Below, in pieces: positions 1 through 7,584 of a DNA stretch of 23,359 nt. Position numbers and translations under genes: made by a program. The stretch spans positions 1 to 23,359 of the forward strand of contig CAYTPO010000039.1 of NCBI GenBank assembly GCA_964439815.1, given 5' to 3'. Every line of letters begins with the position of its first letter. Position 1 is the first letter of the stretch. The notes beneath the pieces were generated by a model, which saw only the letters and a program-made list of their open reading frames with translations, was not told the DNA's origin and did no database searches. This DNA comes from JALSHZ01 sp964439815. GTDB lineage: Bacteria; Pseudomonadota; Gammaproteobacteria; UWMA-0217.

Positions 1-99
1 TTGAGGAGAATATTGGTTATATTTGACGAAAATCAGGGGGAAAAAGGGCCAAAATGGCTTTTCCGCAGTAGGCTTCCTATTCTCGGACAGGCTCCTAGG
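1..99 (-). mobile_element. End of a repeated IS-like element, cut by the window edge
   Basis: This stretch is the exact reverse complement of 23218-23316, 99 bases with no mismatch that I can find. Read on the minus strand it begins at a CTAG-centred palindrome with the terminal motif GAGCCTGTCCGAGAATAG and runs off the window. An 18-bp version of the same terminal motif, one mismatch, occurs at 18375-18392. Positions 1-30 also resemble 18249-18278 inside the internal MITE-like copy. I see no transposase in the part that is present, so the family is unknown. It replaces whatever normally lies downstream of greA. Confidence 0.6.
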
Positions 100-111
100 A
101 GCCTGCCCGAG
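82..111. repeat. Near-perfect palindrome centred on CCTAGG
   Basis: The arms CTCGGACAGGCTCC and GGAGCCTGCCCGAG face each other around TA, with one G-T type mismatch. It lies 54 bases beyond the greA stop codon and could end greA transcription, though no T-tract follows. Structurally it looks like two element ends meeting head to head at a CTAG target. Similar but less perfect palindromes occur at the other two repeat copies. Confidence 0.6.
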
Positions 112-164
112 AGTTACCGAAGATGATGCTCACTCGTATCAGTGACACACCGATAACGATCAGG

Positions 165-641
165 TCAGATATACTGCACCCGAATGATTTCATACTCGAT
201 GATCCCGCCAGGCGCCTTGACCTCTGCAATATCGCCCTCCTCCCGACCAATCAACGCACGCGCGATGGGTGATGTAACAGAGATCTTGCCGGTTTCTATA
301 TCGGCTTCATCCTCGCCAACAATCTGGTAGGTCACTTCCTTCTCGTCTTCCAGACCCAGCAGATCCACCGTCACGCCGAAGACGATCCGACCGGTGTTTT
401 CCAATCTGGTTACATCGATGACCTGTGCATTGGAAAGTTTGGCCTCAATATCCTTGATGCGCCCTTCGATAAAGCTCTGCTGTTCGCGAGCCGCGTGATA
501 CTCCGCGTTCTCCTTGAGATCGCCGTGCTCACGCGCTTCAGCGATGGCAGTAATCACCTTGGGGCGATCCACCTGCTTCAATTGCTGCAATTCACTCTTG
601 AGACGCTCAGCCCCCTTGACAGTCAATGGCACCTTGTTCAT
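165..641 (-). CDS. greA: Transcription elongation factor GreA
   Basis: GreA binds the secondary channel of RNA polymerase and stimulates cleavage of the 3' end of backtracked RNA, freeing stalled complexes. The 158-residue length is the family norm. The N-terminal half is the antiparallel coiled coil, with the tip motif GDLKENAEYHAA at residues 40-51 supplying the two acidic residues Asp41 and Glu44 that act at the polymerase active site. The C-terminal half is the FKBP-like domain. The start codon overlaps the carB stop as ATGA, so translation is probably coupled to carB. carA-carB-greA is a conserved order in Pseudomonas and relatives. Downstream there is only the repeat at the window edge. 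Confidence 0.98.
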   Translation of the reverse strand: MNKVPLTVKGAERLKSELQQLKQVDRPKVITAIAEAREHGDLKENAEYHAAREQQSFIEGRIKDIEAKLSNAQVIDVTRLENTGRIVFGVTVDLLGLEDEKEVTYQIVGEDEADIETGKISVTSPIARALIGREEGDIAEVKAPGGIIEYEIIRVQYI

Positions 642-3600
642 TTACGTACTTCCTTATGCAAATCTTGTAAGCGGTAGACATTCAGCTCCTTCTTGTGAAG
701 TATGGCCTCACAGGTTGCCAATCCACCGGAAATGGTTGTGGTACAAACCACCTTGTTCTGCAGCGCTTCACGCCGGATCTCGAAGGAATCGGCAATCGAT
801 TGCGTCCCTTCCGTGGTATTGACCACCAGATCGATATCCCCATCGATAATCTTGTCCACAATATGTGGTCTGCCTTCCAGCACTTTGTTGACGACTTCGC
901 ATTCGATACCGGCCGCCTTGATCGATCTGGCTGTACCCCGCGTGGCGACAACCCGAAAACCCAGAGCGACGAGTCGACGCGCGATCTCGACAGCACCGGC
1001 ACGATCAGCTTCGCGCACACTGACAAAGGCAGCGCCGGATTCAGGCAGGATATCACCGCTGGCCAACTGTGATTTGTAATAGGCCTCGGCAAAACTGCGG
1101 CCAACCCCCATCACTTCCCCGGTGGACTTCATTTCCGGCCCAAGAATCGGATCGACATTCTGGAACTTCAGAAACGGGAATACCGCCTCCTTGACCGAAT
1201 AGTATTCGGGCACGACTTTGTCTGGAATACCCTGCTCCTGCAACGAAATACCGGCCATGCAGCGAGCTGCAATCTTGGCGACGGGATACCCGATGGCCTT
1301 GGAAACATACGGCACGGTGCGCGAAGCCCTGGGATTGACTTCCAATACATAGATATTATCACCCTGGATCGCAAACTGGGTATTCATCAGGCCAATGACC
1401 TTGAGGCCATGCGCCATCTTGGCCACCTGCTTGCGCAGCTCATCCTGCTGCGCCTCGCTCAGGGAAAACGGCGGCAGCGAACAGGCCGAGTCACCGGAGT
1501 GGACTCCCGCCTGCTCGATATGCTGCATAATGCCGGCAACAAAGACATCCTTGCCATCGCAGACAGCATCGACATCCACCTCGATCGCCTGATCCAGAAA
1601 ATGGTCCAGCAGTACCGGAGCATCATTGGAAACCTGAACGGCTTCGCGCATGTAACGCCGCAGGTCCGTCTCGTCATAGACGATCTCCATAGCGCGGCCG
1701 CCCAGCACATAGGAGGGCCGTACCACCAGCGGATAGCCCACCGCATCAGCCCCGGCAATGGCCTCCTCGATGGAACGTGCCGTGATATTGGGGGGCTGCA
1801 ACAGACCAAGCTTCTCGATCAGCGCCTGAAAGCGCTCACGATCCTCGGCCAGATCGATCGAATCGGGGCTGGTACCAATAATCGGCACCCCGGCAGCTTC
1901 CAGATCCCGCGCCAGCTTCAACGGGGTCTGACCACCATACTGCACGATTACCCCCCTGGGCTTCTCAACCTCGACGACCTCCAGCACATCTTCCAGCGTC
2001 AGCGGTTCGAAATAGAGGCGATCCGAGGTATCGTAATCGGTGAAAACCGTCTCGGGATTACAGTTGACCATAATGGTCTCGTAGCCATCCTCCCGCATCG
2101 ACAGCGCGGCATGTACACAACAGTAGTCAAATTCGATGCCCTGACCAATCCGGTTGGGGCCACCTCCCAGCACCATGATTTTTTCGCGCCCGGAAGGTTG
2201 CGCTTCGCACTCCTCCTCGTAGGTGGAATACATATAGGCCGTATTGGTGGCAAATTCTGCCGCACAGGTATCCACGCGCTTGTAGACGGGGCGAACACCC
2301 AGGGAATGACGATGCGACCGGAAGGCATGCTCGGAAACACCCAGCAATCTGGCCAGACGGCGATCCGAAAAGCCCTTGCGCTTCATGATCCGCAGCGGTT
2401 CGGCCTCCACCATCCCCAGCGGCAGCTCCGAAAACGATTTCTCATGCAGTATCAGGTCTTCTATCTGCGCCAGAAACCAGGGGTCGATGCTGGTTGCGTT
2501 GAATATGGCCTCCTGCGTGAATCCCGCCCTGAAGGCATCACCCACATACCAGAGCCGATCAGGTCCGGTGCCCACCAGATTGGCACGAATCTCATCCATC
2601 GCGCCGTCAGCCTTCAGATCAACCTGCTCATCGAATCCATCCGACCCGGTCTCCAGGCCGCGCAGTGCCTTCTGCAACGACTCCTGAAAGGTGCGGCCAA
2701 TGGCCATCACCTCACCCACCGACTTCATCTGCGTACTCAGCTCGGCCTTGGCCTGGGGGAATTTCTCGAACGTGAAGCGTGGAATCTTGGTGACGATGTA
2801 ATCGATGGCCGGCTCGAACGATGCCGGTGTTGCACCACCGGTAATCTCGTTCTGCAACTCATCCAGCGTATAGCCCACTGCCAGCTTGGCCGCCACCTTG
2901 GCAATCGGAAACCCGGTAGCCTTGGAAGCCAGCGCCGAGGAACGCGACACCCGTGGGTTCATCTCGATGACGATCAGACGACCATCGGCCGGATTCAGTG
3001 AAAACTGTACATTGGAACCTCCGGTATCGACACCAATCTTGCGCAGCACTGCCAATGAGGCATCCCGAAGGATCTGGTATTCCTTGTCCGTCAGCGTTTG
3101 CGCCGGTGCTATGGTAATGGAGTCGCCAGTATGGATCCCCATCGGATCGAGATTTTCGATCGAGCAGACGATGATGCAGTTGTCGTTACGATCGCGCACC
3201 ACCTCCATCTCGTACTCTTTCCACCCCAACAGGGACTCTTCCAGCAACACTTCACTGGTGGGCGACAGATCGAGCCCACGGCCAACGATATCCATGAACT
3301 CGGCTCGATTGTAGGCAATGCCACCACCACTGCCGCCCATTGTGAACGAAGGCCGAATAATGATCGGAAAGCCAATCTTCTTTTGCGCTTCCAGCGCTTC
3401 GTCCATGGTGTGGGCAATCTCGGCGCGCGCGGAATTGAGGCCGATATCATCCATGGCCCGACGAAACCGCTCCCGATCCTCAGCCATGTCGATCGCATCG
3501 GGAGTGGCACCAATCATCTCGACATCGTATTTTTCCAGCACGCCATGCTTGATCAGATCCATCGCGCAATTCAGCGCCGTCTGCCCCCCCATGGTCGGTA

Positions 3601-3859
3601 GCAGCGCATCCGGCTTTTCGGCTTCGATGATCTTTTCCACGGCCTGCCAGACAATCGGCTCGATATAGACTGCATCGGCTATATCGGGATCGGTCATGAT
3701 GGTCGCGGGATTGGAGTTGACCAGGATCACCCGGTACCCCTCCTCGCGCAGCGCCTTGCAGGCCTGAGCACCGGAGTAGTCGAACTCGCAGGCCTGCCCA
3801 ATCACAATGGGGCCGGCGCCAATAATCAATACACTGTTTATGTCTGTGCGTTTAGGCAT
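638..3859 (-). CDS. carB: Carbamoyl-phosphate synthase large subunit
   Basis: The large subunit makes carbamoyl phosphate from bicarbonate, ammonia (channelled from CarA) and two ATP, feeding pyrimidine and arginine synthesis in the cytoplasm. At 1073 residues it is full length. The internal duplication is visible: an N-terminal IGAGPIVIGQACEFDYSG at residues 13-30 and its counterpart VLGGGPNRIGQGIEFDY near residue 560. Each half carries an ATP-grasp domain (about 130-335 and 675-870). The last 130 residues form the MGS-like allosteric domain where UMP and ornithine act in E. coli. It starts 15 bases after the carA stop and its stop overlaps the greA start, so carA-carB-greA look like one transcript. 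Some Pseudomonas genomes carry a small ORF between carA and carB; here there is none. Confidence 0.99.
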   Translation of the reverse strand: MPKRTDINSVLIIGAGPIVIGQACEFDYSGAQACKALREEGYRVILVNSNPATIMTDPDIADAVYIEPIVWQAVEKIIEAEKPDALLPTMGGQTALNCAMDLIKHGVLEKYDVEMIGATPDAIDMAEDRERFRRAMDDIGLNSARAEIAHTMDEALEAQKKIGFPIIIRPSFTMGGSGGGIAYNRAEFMDIVGRGLDLSPTSEVLLEESLLGWKEYEMEVVRDRNDNCIIVCSIENLDPMGIHTGDSITIAPAQTLTDKEYQILRDASLAVLRKIGVDTGGSNVQFSLNPADGRLIVIEMNPRVSRSSALASKATGFPIAKVAAKLAVGYTLDELQNEITGGATPASFEPAIDYIVTKIPRFTFEKFPQAKAELSTQMKSVGEVMAIGRTFQESLQKALRGLETGSDGFDEQVDLKADGAMDEIRANLVGTGPDRLWYVGDAFRAGFTQEAIFNATSIDPWFLAQIEDLILHEKSFSELPLGMVEAEPLRIMKRKGFSDRRLARLLGVSEHAFRSHRHSLGVRPVYKRVDTCAAEFATNTAYMYSTYEEECEAQPSGREKIMVLGGGPNRIGQGIEFDYCCVHAALSMREDGYETIMVNCNPETVFTDYDTSDRLYFEPLTLEDVLEVVEVEKPRGVIVQYGGQTPLKLARDLEAAGVPIIGTSPDSIDLAEDRERFQALIEKLGLLQPPNITARSIEEAIAGADAVGYPLVVRPSYVLGGRAMEIVYDETDLRRYMREAVQVSNDAPVLLDHFLDQAIEVDVDAVCDGKDVFVAGIMQHIEQAGVHSGDSACSLPPFSLSEAQQDELRKQVAKMAHGLKVIGLMNTQFAIQGDNIYVLEVNPRASRTVPYVSKAIGYPVAKIAARCMAGISLQEQGIPDKVVPEYYSVKEAVFPFLKFQNVDPILGPEMKSTGEVMGVGRSFAEAYYKSQLASGDILPESGAAFVSVREADRAGAVEIARRLVALGFRVVATRGTARSIKAAGIECEVVNKVLEGRPHIVDKIIDGDIDLVVNTTEGTQSIADSFEIRREALQNKVVCTTTISGGLATCEAILHKKELNVYRLQDLHKEVRK

Positions 3860-3874
3860 TTAATGGTCTCAGCG

Positions 3875-5005
3875 TTAAGCCCGATAGGCTTCAATCAACT
3901 TGATAAAATCGTCAAAAAGCGGGGCGACATCATGGGGTCCCGGACTCGCCTCGGGGTGCCCCTGAAAGCTGAATGCCGGCTTTTTGACATGCCGAATCCC
4001 TTGCAGGGATTGATCGAACAGCGATCGGTGAGTAGGTTTCAGGGTATCCGGGAGTGAGGCCTCATCCACGGCAAAGCCATGATTCTGGCTACTGATCATC
4101 ACATGGGTGGTTTGCAGATCCTGCACCGGATGGTTGGCGCCATGATGGCCGAATTTCATCTTGATGGTACTGGCGCCACTGGCCAGCGCCAGCAATTGAT
4201 GCCCCAGACAGATGCCAAACACCGGTACGGCCTTCTCCAGCACTTCCCGAATCGCGGTGATTGCATAGTCGCAAGGCTCCGGGTCTCCGGGACCATTGGA
4301 GAGAAACACACCATCGGGATTCATCGCCAGTACATCGGCAGCCGGTGTCTGCGCCGGCACGACAGTCAGCCGGCAACCGCGATCTGCCAGCATCCGCAGA
4401 ATATTGCGCTTGACGCCAAAATCGTAGGCCACCACATGCCAGCGCTGATCGGTTGCAGGTTCCGGCAAGCCGGAATCCAGCGACCAGCTTCCCTGGGACC
4501 ATTCGTAGGATTCGGCGGTGGTTACCTCCCTGGCAAGATCCATCCCCTGCAGTCCGGGAAACTCCCGCGCGAGTGCAACCGCCTTGTCGACATCCACCGC
4601 TCCTGCCATCAGGCAGCCATTCTGGGCACCCTTCTCACGCAGGATGCGCGTCAGCCGGCGGGTGTCGATATCGGCAATTCCGACAATGCCGGAGCGCTGC
4701 AGGTAATCCTGCAGGGATTCCTTGCTGCGCCAGCTGCTCACCTGCAGCGGCAGGTCACGGATAACCAGCCCGGCGGCATGAATGGCGGCAGACTCCTCGT
4801 CTTCGGGATTGACGCCGGTGTTGCCAATATGGGGGTGCGTCAGGGTAACGATCTGACGTGCATAGGAGGGATCGGTAAGAATTTCCTGATAGCCGGACAT
4901 TGCCGTATTGAAAACGACCTCTCCGGTCGTCACGCCAGAAGCACCAATCGAGCGCCCATGAAAAACGCTGCCATCAGCCAGTGCCAACAATGCGGGTGAG
5001 TTCAA
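3875..5005 (-). CDS. carA: Carbamoyl-phosphate synthase small subunit (TTG start)
   Basis: This glutaminase subunit hydrolyses glutamine and passes ammonia to CarB. I place the start at TTG 5005, giving 376 residues beginning MNSPALLALADGS, because a GGAGG ribosome site lies five bases before it and the homologous N-terminus begins there. A TTG at 5032 in the same frame would add nine residues but has no ribosome site. No ATG is available near the start. The N-terminal half is the CPSase small-chain domain. The C-terminal half is a class I glutamine amidotransferase, with the nucleophile Cys266 in FGICLGHQLL and His350/Glu352 in QGHPEASPGPHD completing the triad. It follows dapB after a terminator-like hairpin and has a hairpin in its own leader. 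Confidence 0.97.
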   Translation of the reverse strand: MNSPALLALADGSVFHGRSIGASGVTTGEVVFNTAMSGYQEILTDPSYARQIVTLTHPHIGNTGVNPEDEESAAIHAAGLVIRDLPLQVSSWRSKESLQDYLQRSGIVGIADIDTRRLTRILREKGAQNGCLMAGAVDVDKAVALAREFPGLQGMDLAREVTTAESYEWSQGSWSLDSGLPEPATDQRWHVVAYDFGVKRNILRMLADRGCRLTVVPAQTPAADVLAMNPDGVFLSNGPGDPEPCDYAITAIREVLEKAVPVFGICLGHQLLALASGASTIKMKFGHHGANHPVQDLQTTHVMISSQNHGFAVDEASLPDTLKPTHRSLFDQSLQGIRHVKKPAFSFQGHPEASPGPHDVAPLFDDFIKLIEAYRA

Positions 5006-5010
5006 ACCAA

Positions 5011-5015
5011 CCTCC
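5011..5015 (-). promoter_or_regulatory. Shine-Dalgarno site that fixes the carA TTG start
   Basis: On the minus strand GGAGG ends five bases before TTG at 5005. The alternative upstream TTG at 5032 has only CATCCCGT before it, so the downstream TTG is preferred. Confidence 0.65.
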
Positions 5016-5030
5016 GGATTACAGATACAC

Positions 5031-5058
5031 AAACGGGATGGAGTTACCCATCCCGCTT
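5031..5058 (-). promoter_or_regulatory. Hairpin in the carA leader
   Basis: On the minus strand CGGGATGG (5055-5048), loop GTAACT, CCATCCCG (5041-5034) forms a perfect 8-bp stem that extends to 11 bp if a G-U pair is allowed (AAG with TTT). Only three T residues follow directly, so it is a weak intrinsic terminator at best. It ends 25 bases before the carA start codon. It could be a leader attenuator or mRNA stabiliser; no pyrimidine-specific sensor was identified. Confidence 0.5.
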
Positions 5059-5138
5059 AGAAAGACCTTGCAACAGGCTGTTTTTATTACACTACTGGCA
5101 TTATGACGGATACGCTATGACCCGCACTGCCCGAGGAT

Positions 5139-5174
5139 AAAAACCAAATCCGGGAAACCGTTAACATTTCCCGG
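5139..5174 (-). terminator. Probable Rho-independent terminator after dapB
   Basis: Minus-strand stem CCGGGAAA (5174-5167) and TTTCCCGG (5157-5150) with a 9-base loop is followed by ATTTGGTTTTTA. It lies 86 bases beyond the dapB stop. This suggests that carA has its own promoter in 5059-5138, although I cannot point to a convincing -35/-10 pair there. Confidence 0.6.
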
Positions 5175-5260
5175 CGAACGCCCGTCCGTTTGTCGGCTGG
5201 ATTCTACCTAATAAGATCGACGTTCGCCACGACTATCCGGGATAATTTCATCCGGAACCA

Positions 5261-6064
5261 TCAGTCGCGAAAACCGAGGACATCCTGCATGTCGTACAGC
5301 CCGGCATCCTTCTCCATGACCCACATTGCGGATCGTACTGCGCCCTGGGCAAAAGTCATGCGGCTGGAAGCCTTGTGCGCAATTTCCACCCGCTCACCTT
5401 CTGCGGCAAACATCACGGTATGCTCGCCCACAATATCCCCGGCGCGAATGGTCTCGAAACCGATCGTTTTGCGGTCCCGGGGGCCGGTATGCCCATGTCT
5501 GCCGTACACAGCACACTCCTTGAGATCACGCCCAAGCGCATTGGCCAGCACCTCACCCATGGCGAGTGCCGTACCGGAAGGCGCATCCACCTTGTGGCGA
5601 TGGTGTGCCTCGATCACTTCGATATCGACATCGTCACCCAGCGCTCTGGCCGCCATATCCAGCAAGCGCAGACACAGATTGACGCCAATACTGAAATTCG
5701 CTGCCATGACGATACCAATCTCACTGGCAGCCTCTTCGATCACGGCCTTCTCTTCGGCCGAAAAACCGGTCGTACCGATGATCATCCGGCAACCATTGGC
5801 GCGACAGTATTCCAAATGGGCCAGCGTCGCCGCCGGACTGGTAAAGTCAATCACCACGTCAAAATCCGCGCCGGCATCGAGCGACTCCGCCAGCGGAACC
5901 GACAGGTTATCGATCCCCGCCACTTCACCAGCATCAGCCCCCAACAGCGTACTGCCTGGCCGTTCGGTTGCAGCAGTCAAGACCGCACCATAGGTTGCAT
6001 CACAGGCCTGCACCAGCGTCTTGCCCATGCGACCACCCGCACCCACCACTGCTATCTTTGCCAT
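5261..6064 (-). CDS. dapB: 4-hydroxy-tetrahydrodipicolinate reductase
   Basis: DapB reduces the DapA product with NAD(P)H in the diaminopimelate/lysine pathway, supplying the peptidoglycan cross-linking residue. The 267-residue length is typical. The Rossmann motif VGAGGRMG is at residues 7-14, GTTG at 97-100, and AANFSIGVNL at 121-130. The signature EAHHRHKVDAPSGTAL at 152-167 carries the catalytic His154/His155 and Lys158. The start lies only three bases after the dnaJ stop, so it is very likely cotranscribed with dnaJ. A terminator-like hairpin follows. dnaJ-dapB-carAB is a conserved order in Pseudomonas. Confidence 0.98.
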   Translation of the reverse strand: MAKIAVVGAGGRMGKTLVQACDATYGAVLTAATERPGSTLLGADAGEVAGIDNLSVPLAESLDAGADFDVVIDFTSPAATLAHLEYCRANGCRMIIGTTGFSAEEKAVIEEAASEIGIVMAANFSIGVNLCLRLLDMAARALGDDVDIEVIEAHHRHKVDAPSGTALAMGEVLANALGRDLKECAVYGRHGHTGPRDRKTIGFETIRAGDIVGEHTVMFAAEGERVEIAHKASSRMTFAQGAVRSAMWVMEKDAGLYDMQDVLGFRD

Positions 6065-6067
6065 TGT

Positions 6068-7219
6068 CTAATCCTGTTTGAATTTTGCCTTGAGATCTTC
6101 GAAGAACCCCTTCATGCCATCGATCCAACCATGCTCCTGCGGGCTGTGCTTGGTACCACCGGCTTCCAGGCTGTCGGCAAATTCCTGCAGCAGTACCTTC
6201 TGCTCCTTGCTCAGATTGACCGGCGTCTCCACCTTGACGCGACAGATCAGGTCGCCGACCGGCCCACCGCGAACAGGCTTGACACCCTTGCCACGCATGC
6301 GAAACAGCTTGCCAGTCTGGGTTTCCGCCGGCACCTTCAGGTTCAAACGACCATCCAGTGTGGGTACTTCGAGCTCACCACCCAACGTCGCAGTGGCAAA
6401 ACTGATTGGTACTTCGCAATGAAGATCATCGCCATCTCGGGTAAAGATCTTGTGCTCGCGCACGACCACCTGCACATAGAGGTCACCAGAAGGCCCACCA
6501 TTGATACCCGCCTCCCCCTCACCACTGAGGCGGACGCGATCTCCGGTATCCACACCCGCGGGAATCTTGACCTCGAGCTTCTTGCTGACACGCACCCTGC
6601 CCTCGCCATGACACTTGGGACAGGGATCCTTGATCTCCTGACCACTGCCCTTGCAGGTCGGACAGGTCTGCTGCACCGAGAAGAATCCCTGCTGCATGCG
6701 CACCTGACCCACACCATTGCAGGTCGAGCAGGTGACTGGTGACGCACCCTTGGCGGCCCCGGTTCCGCCACAGCTGTCGCAGACGTCCATTCGCGGAATA
6801 TCGATGACTTTCTCGATACCGAATACCGCCTCTTCCAGCGTCAGCTCCAGGTTATATTGCAGATCGGAGCCACGATAGACGCGCTGGCGCCCACCGCCAT
6901 GACCGCCACCACCGAAGATATCGCCAAAGACATCGCCGAAGATATCACTGAAGTTGGAGGCACCACGCCCAAAACCGCCCGCCCCCTGAGACGGATCGAC
7001 CCCCGCGTGTCCAAATTGATCATAGGCCGCCCTTTTCTGCGAATCGCTCAGAACTTCATAGGCTTCCTTGATCTCCTTGAACTTGATCTCTGCATCGGCA
7101 TCATCCGGATTGCGATCCGGGTGATATTTCATCGCCATACGGCGATAGGCCTTCTTCAGCTCGGCATCGCTGGCATTCCGGGCGACACACAGTACTTCGT
7201 AATAATCTGCTTTGGACAT
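6068..7219 (-). CDS. dnaJ: Chaperone DnaJ (Hsp40)
   Basis: DnaJ delivers unfolded substrates to DnaK and stimulates its ATPase. I start it at ATG 7219 (383 residues, MSKADYYEVL), as in homologues; a GTG at 7294 stays open in frame but adds 25 unconserved residues. No strong ribosome site precedes either. The J domain covers about residues 4-70 with the HPD triad at 33-35. A Gly/Phe-rich linker follows to about 115. Then come four CXXCXGXG zinc motifs (CDSCGGTG, CSTCNGVG, CPTCKGSG, CPKCHGEG, about 145-212) and the substrate-binding C-terminal domains. An oddity is Cys11 in EVLCVARN, where DnaJ proteins almost always have glycine. dapB follows after three bases. It is separated from dnaK by hairpins and so may have its own promoter. 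Confidence 0.97.
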   Translation of the reverse strand: MSKADYYEVLCVARNASDAELKKAYRRMAMKYHPDRNPDDADAEIKFKEIKEAYEVLSDSQKRAAYDQFGHAGVDPSQGAGGFGRGASNFSDIFGDVFGDIFGGGGHGGGRQRVYRGSDLQYNLELTLEEAVFGIEKVIDIPRMDVCDSCGGTGAAKGASPVTCSTCNGVGQVRMQQGFFSVQQTCPTCKGSGQEIKDPCPKCHGEGRVRVSKKLEVKIPAGVDTGDRVRLSGEGEAGINGGPSGDLYVQVVVREHKIFTRDGDDLHCEVPISFATATLGGELEVPTLDGRLNLKVPAETQTGKLFRMRGKGVKPVRGGPVGDLICRVKVETPVNLSKEQKVLLQEFADSLEAGGTKHSPQEHGWIDGMKGFFEDLKAKFKQD

Positions 7220-7333
7220 AGGAGTTTTACTTGGAGTAGTTGTTACCTGTTCTCTATCCCGAATGCCTGTTACATACACATCAGGAAGCGACACCGCAAG
7301 CGGCTTATTTTCCGCGAGCCTTCAGGATAATGC

Positions 7334-7361
7334 AAAAAGGCGCTCCCGGTATGGGACCGCC
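7334..7361 (-). terminator. Intrinsic-terminator-like hairpin in the dnaJ leader
   Basis: Minus-strand arms GGCGGTCCC (7361-7353) and GGGAGCGCC (7347-7339) pair with one internal mismatch around a 5-base loop and are followed at once by TTTTT. This is the best-formed terminator near dnaJ, 114 bases before its start. It either backs up the dnaK terminator or attenuates readthrough into dnaJ-dapB. Confidence 0.55.
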
Positions 7362-7542
7362 TGTCTCAATCCTGAATCCGGGTTTTCAACGGGGGTGGAT
7401 GGCACAAGACACTGATTTCACAGGGGTTTCAAAAAACACTGGCTTTACCCATGAGTAAAACAGGCTTTTTTGTGCCGCGCTGGGAGTCTGTGCCAGACAC
7501 CTCGGTTAAGTCCTGGACTCAAGTCAACCTTTGATGGTCAAC

Positions 7543-7574
7543 AACAATGGGCCGGAATCATCCAGCCCATTGTT
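7543..7574 (-). terminator. Hairpin after dnaK
   Basis: AACAATGGGC (7543-7552) and GCCCATTGTT (7565-7574) form a perfect 10-bp stem with a 12-base loop, 10 bases beyond the dnaK stop. The minus-strand tail is GTTGACC, so the U-tract is poor. It may stop or merely pause transcription and stabilise the dnaK mRNA 3' end. Confidence 0.5.
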
Positions 7575-7584
7575 ATCACTCAAC

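Larger units (their letters stand above)
7220..7584. other. dnaK-dnaJ intergenic region, no gene seen
   Basis: The 365 bases between dnaK and dnaJ hold no credible ORF. They contain the dnaK terminator hairpin (7543-7574), a second intrinsic-terminator-like hairpin with a T5 tract (7334-7361), and between them a stretch that includes GGAGTCTGT and, 11 bases on, CGGTTAAGTCC, which is the reverse complement of 11 bases of the repeat end seen at 18194-18204. A short spacer is usual between dnaK and dnaJ, so this one is unusually long and structured. Confidence 0.6.

Noticed and set aside
1409..3001. A 530-codon plus-strand open frame opposite carB
   Set aside because: It is antisense to the conserved carB gene, with a His/Arg/Gln-rich composition typical of the reverse complement of a real gene.
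5375..6742. A 455-codon plus-strand open frame opposite dapB and dnaJ
   Set aside because: It is antisense to two clear genes and crosses their border, and the composition is that of a mirror frame.
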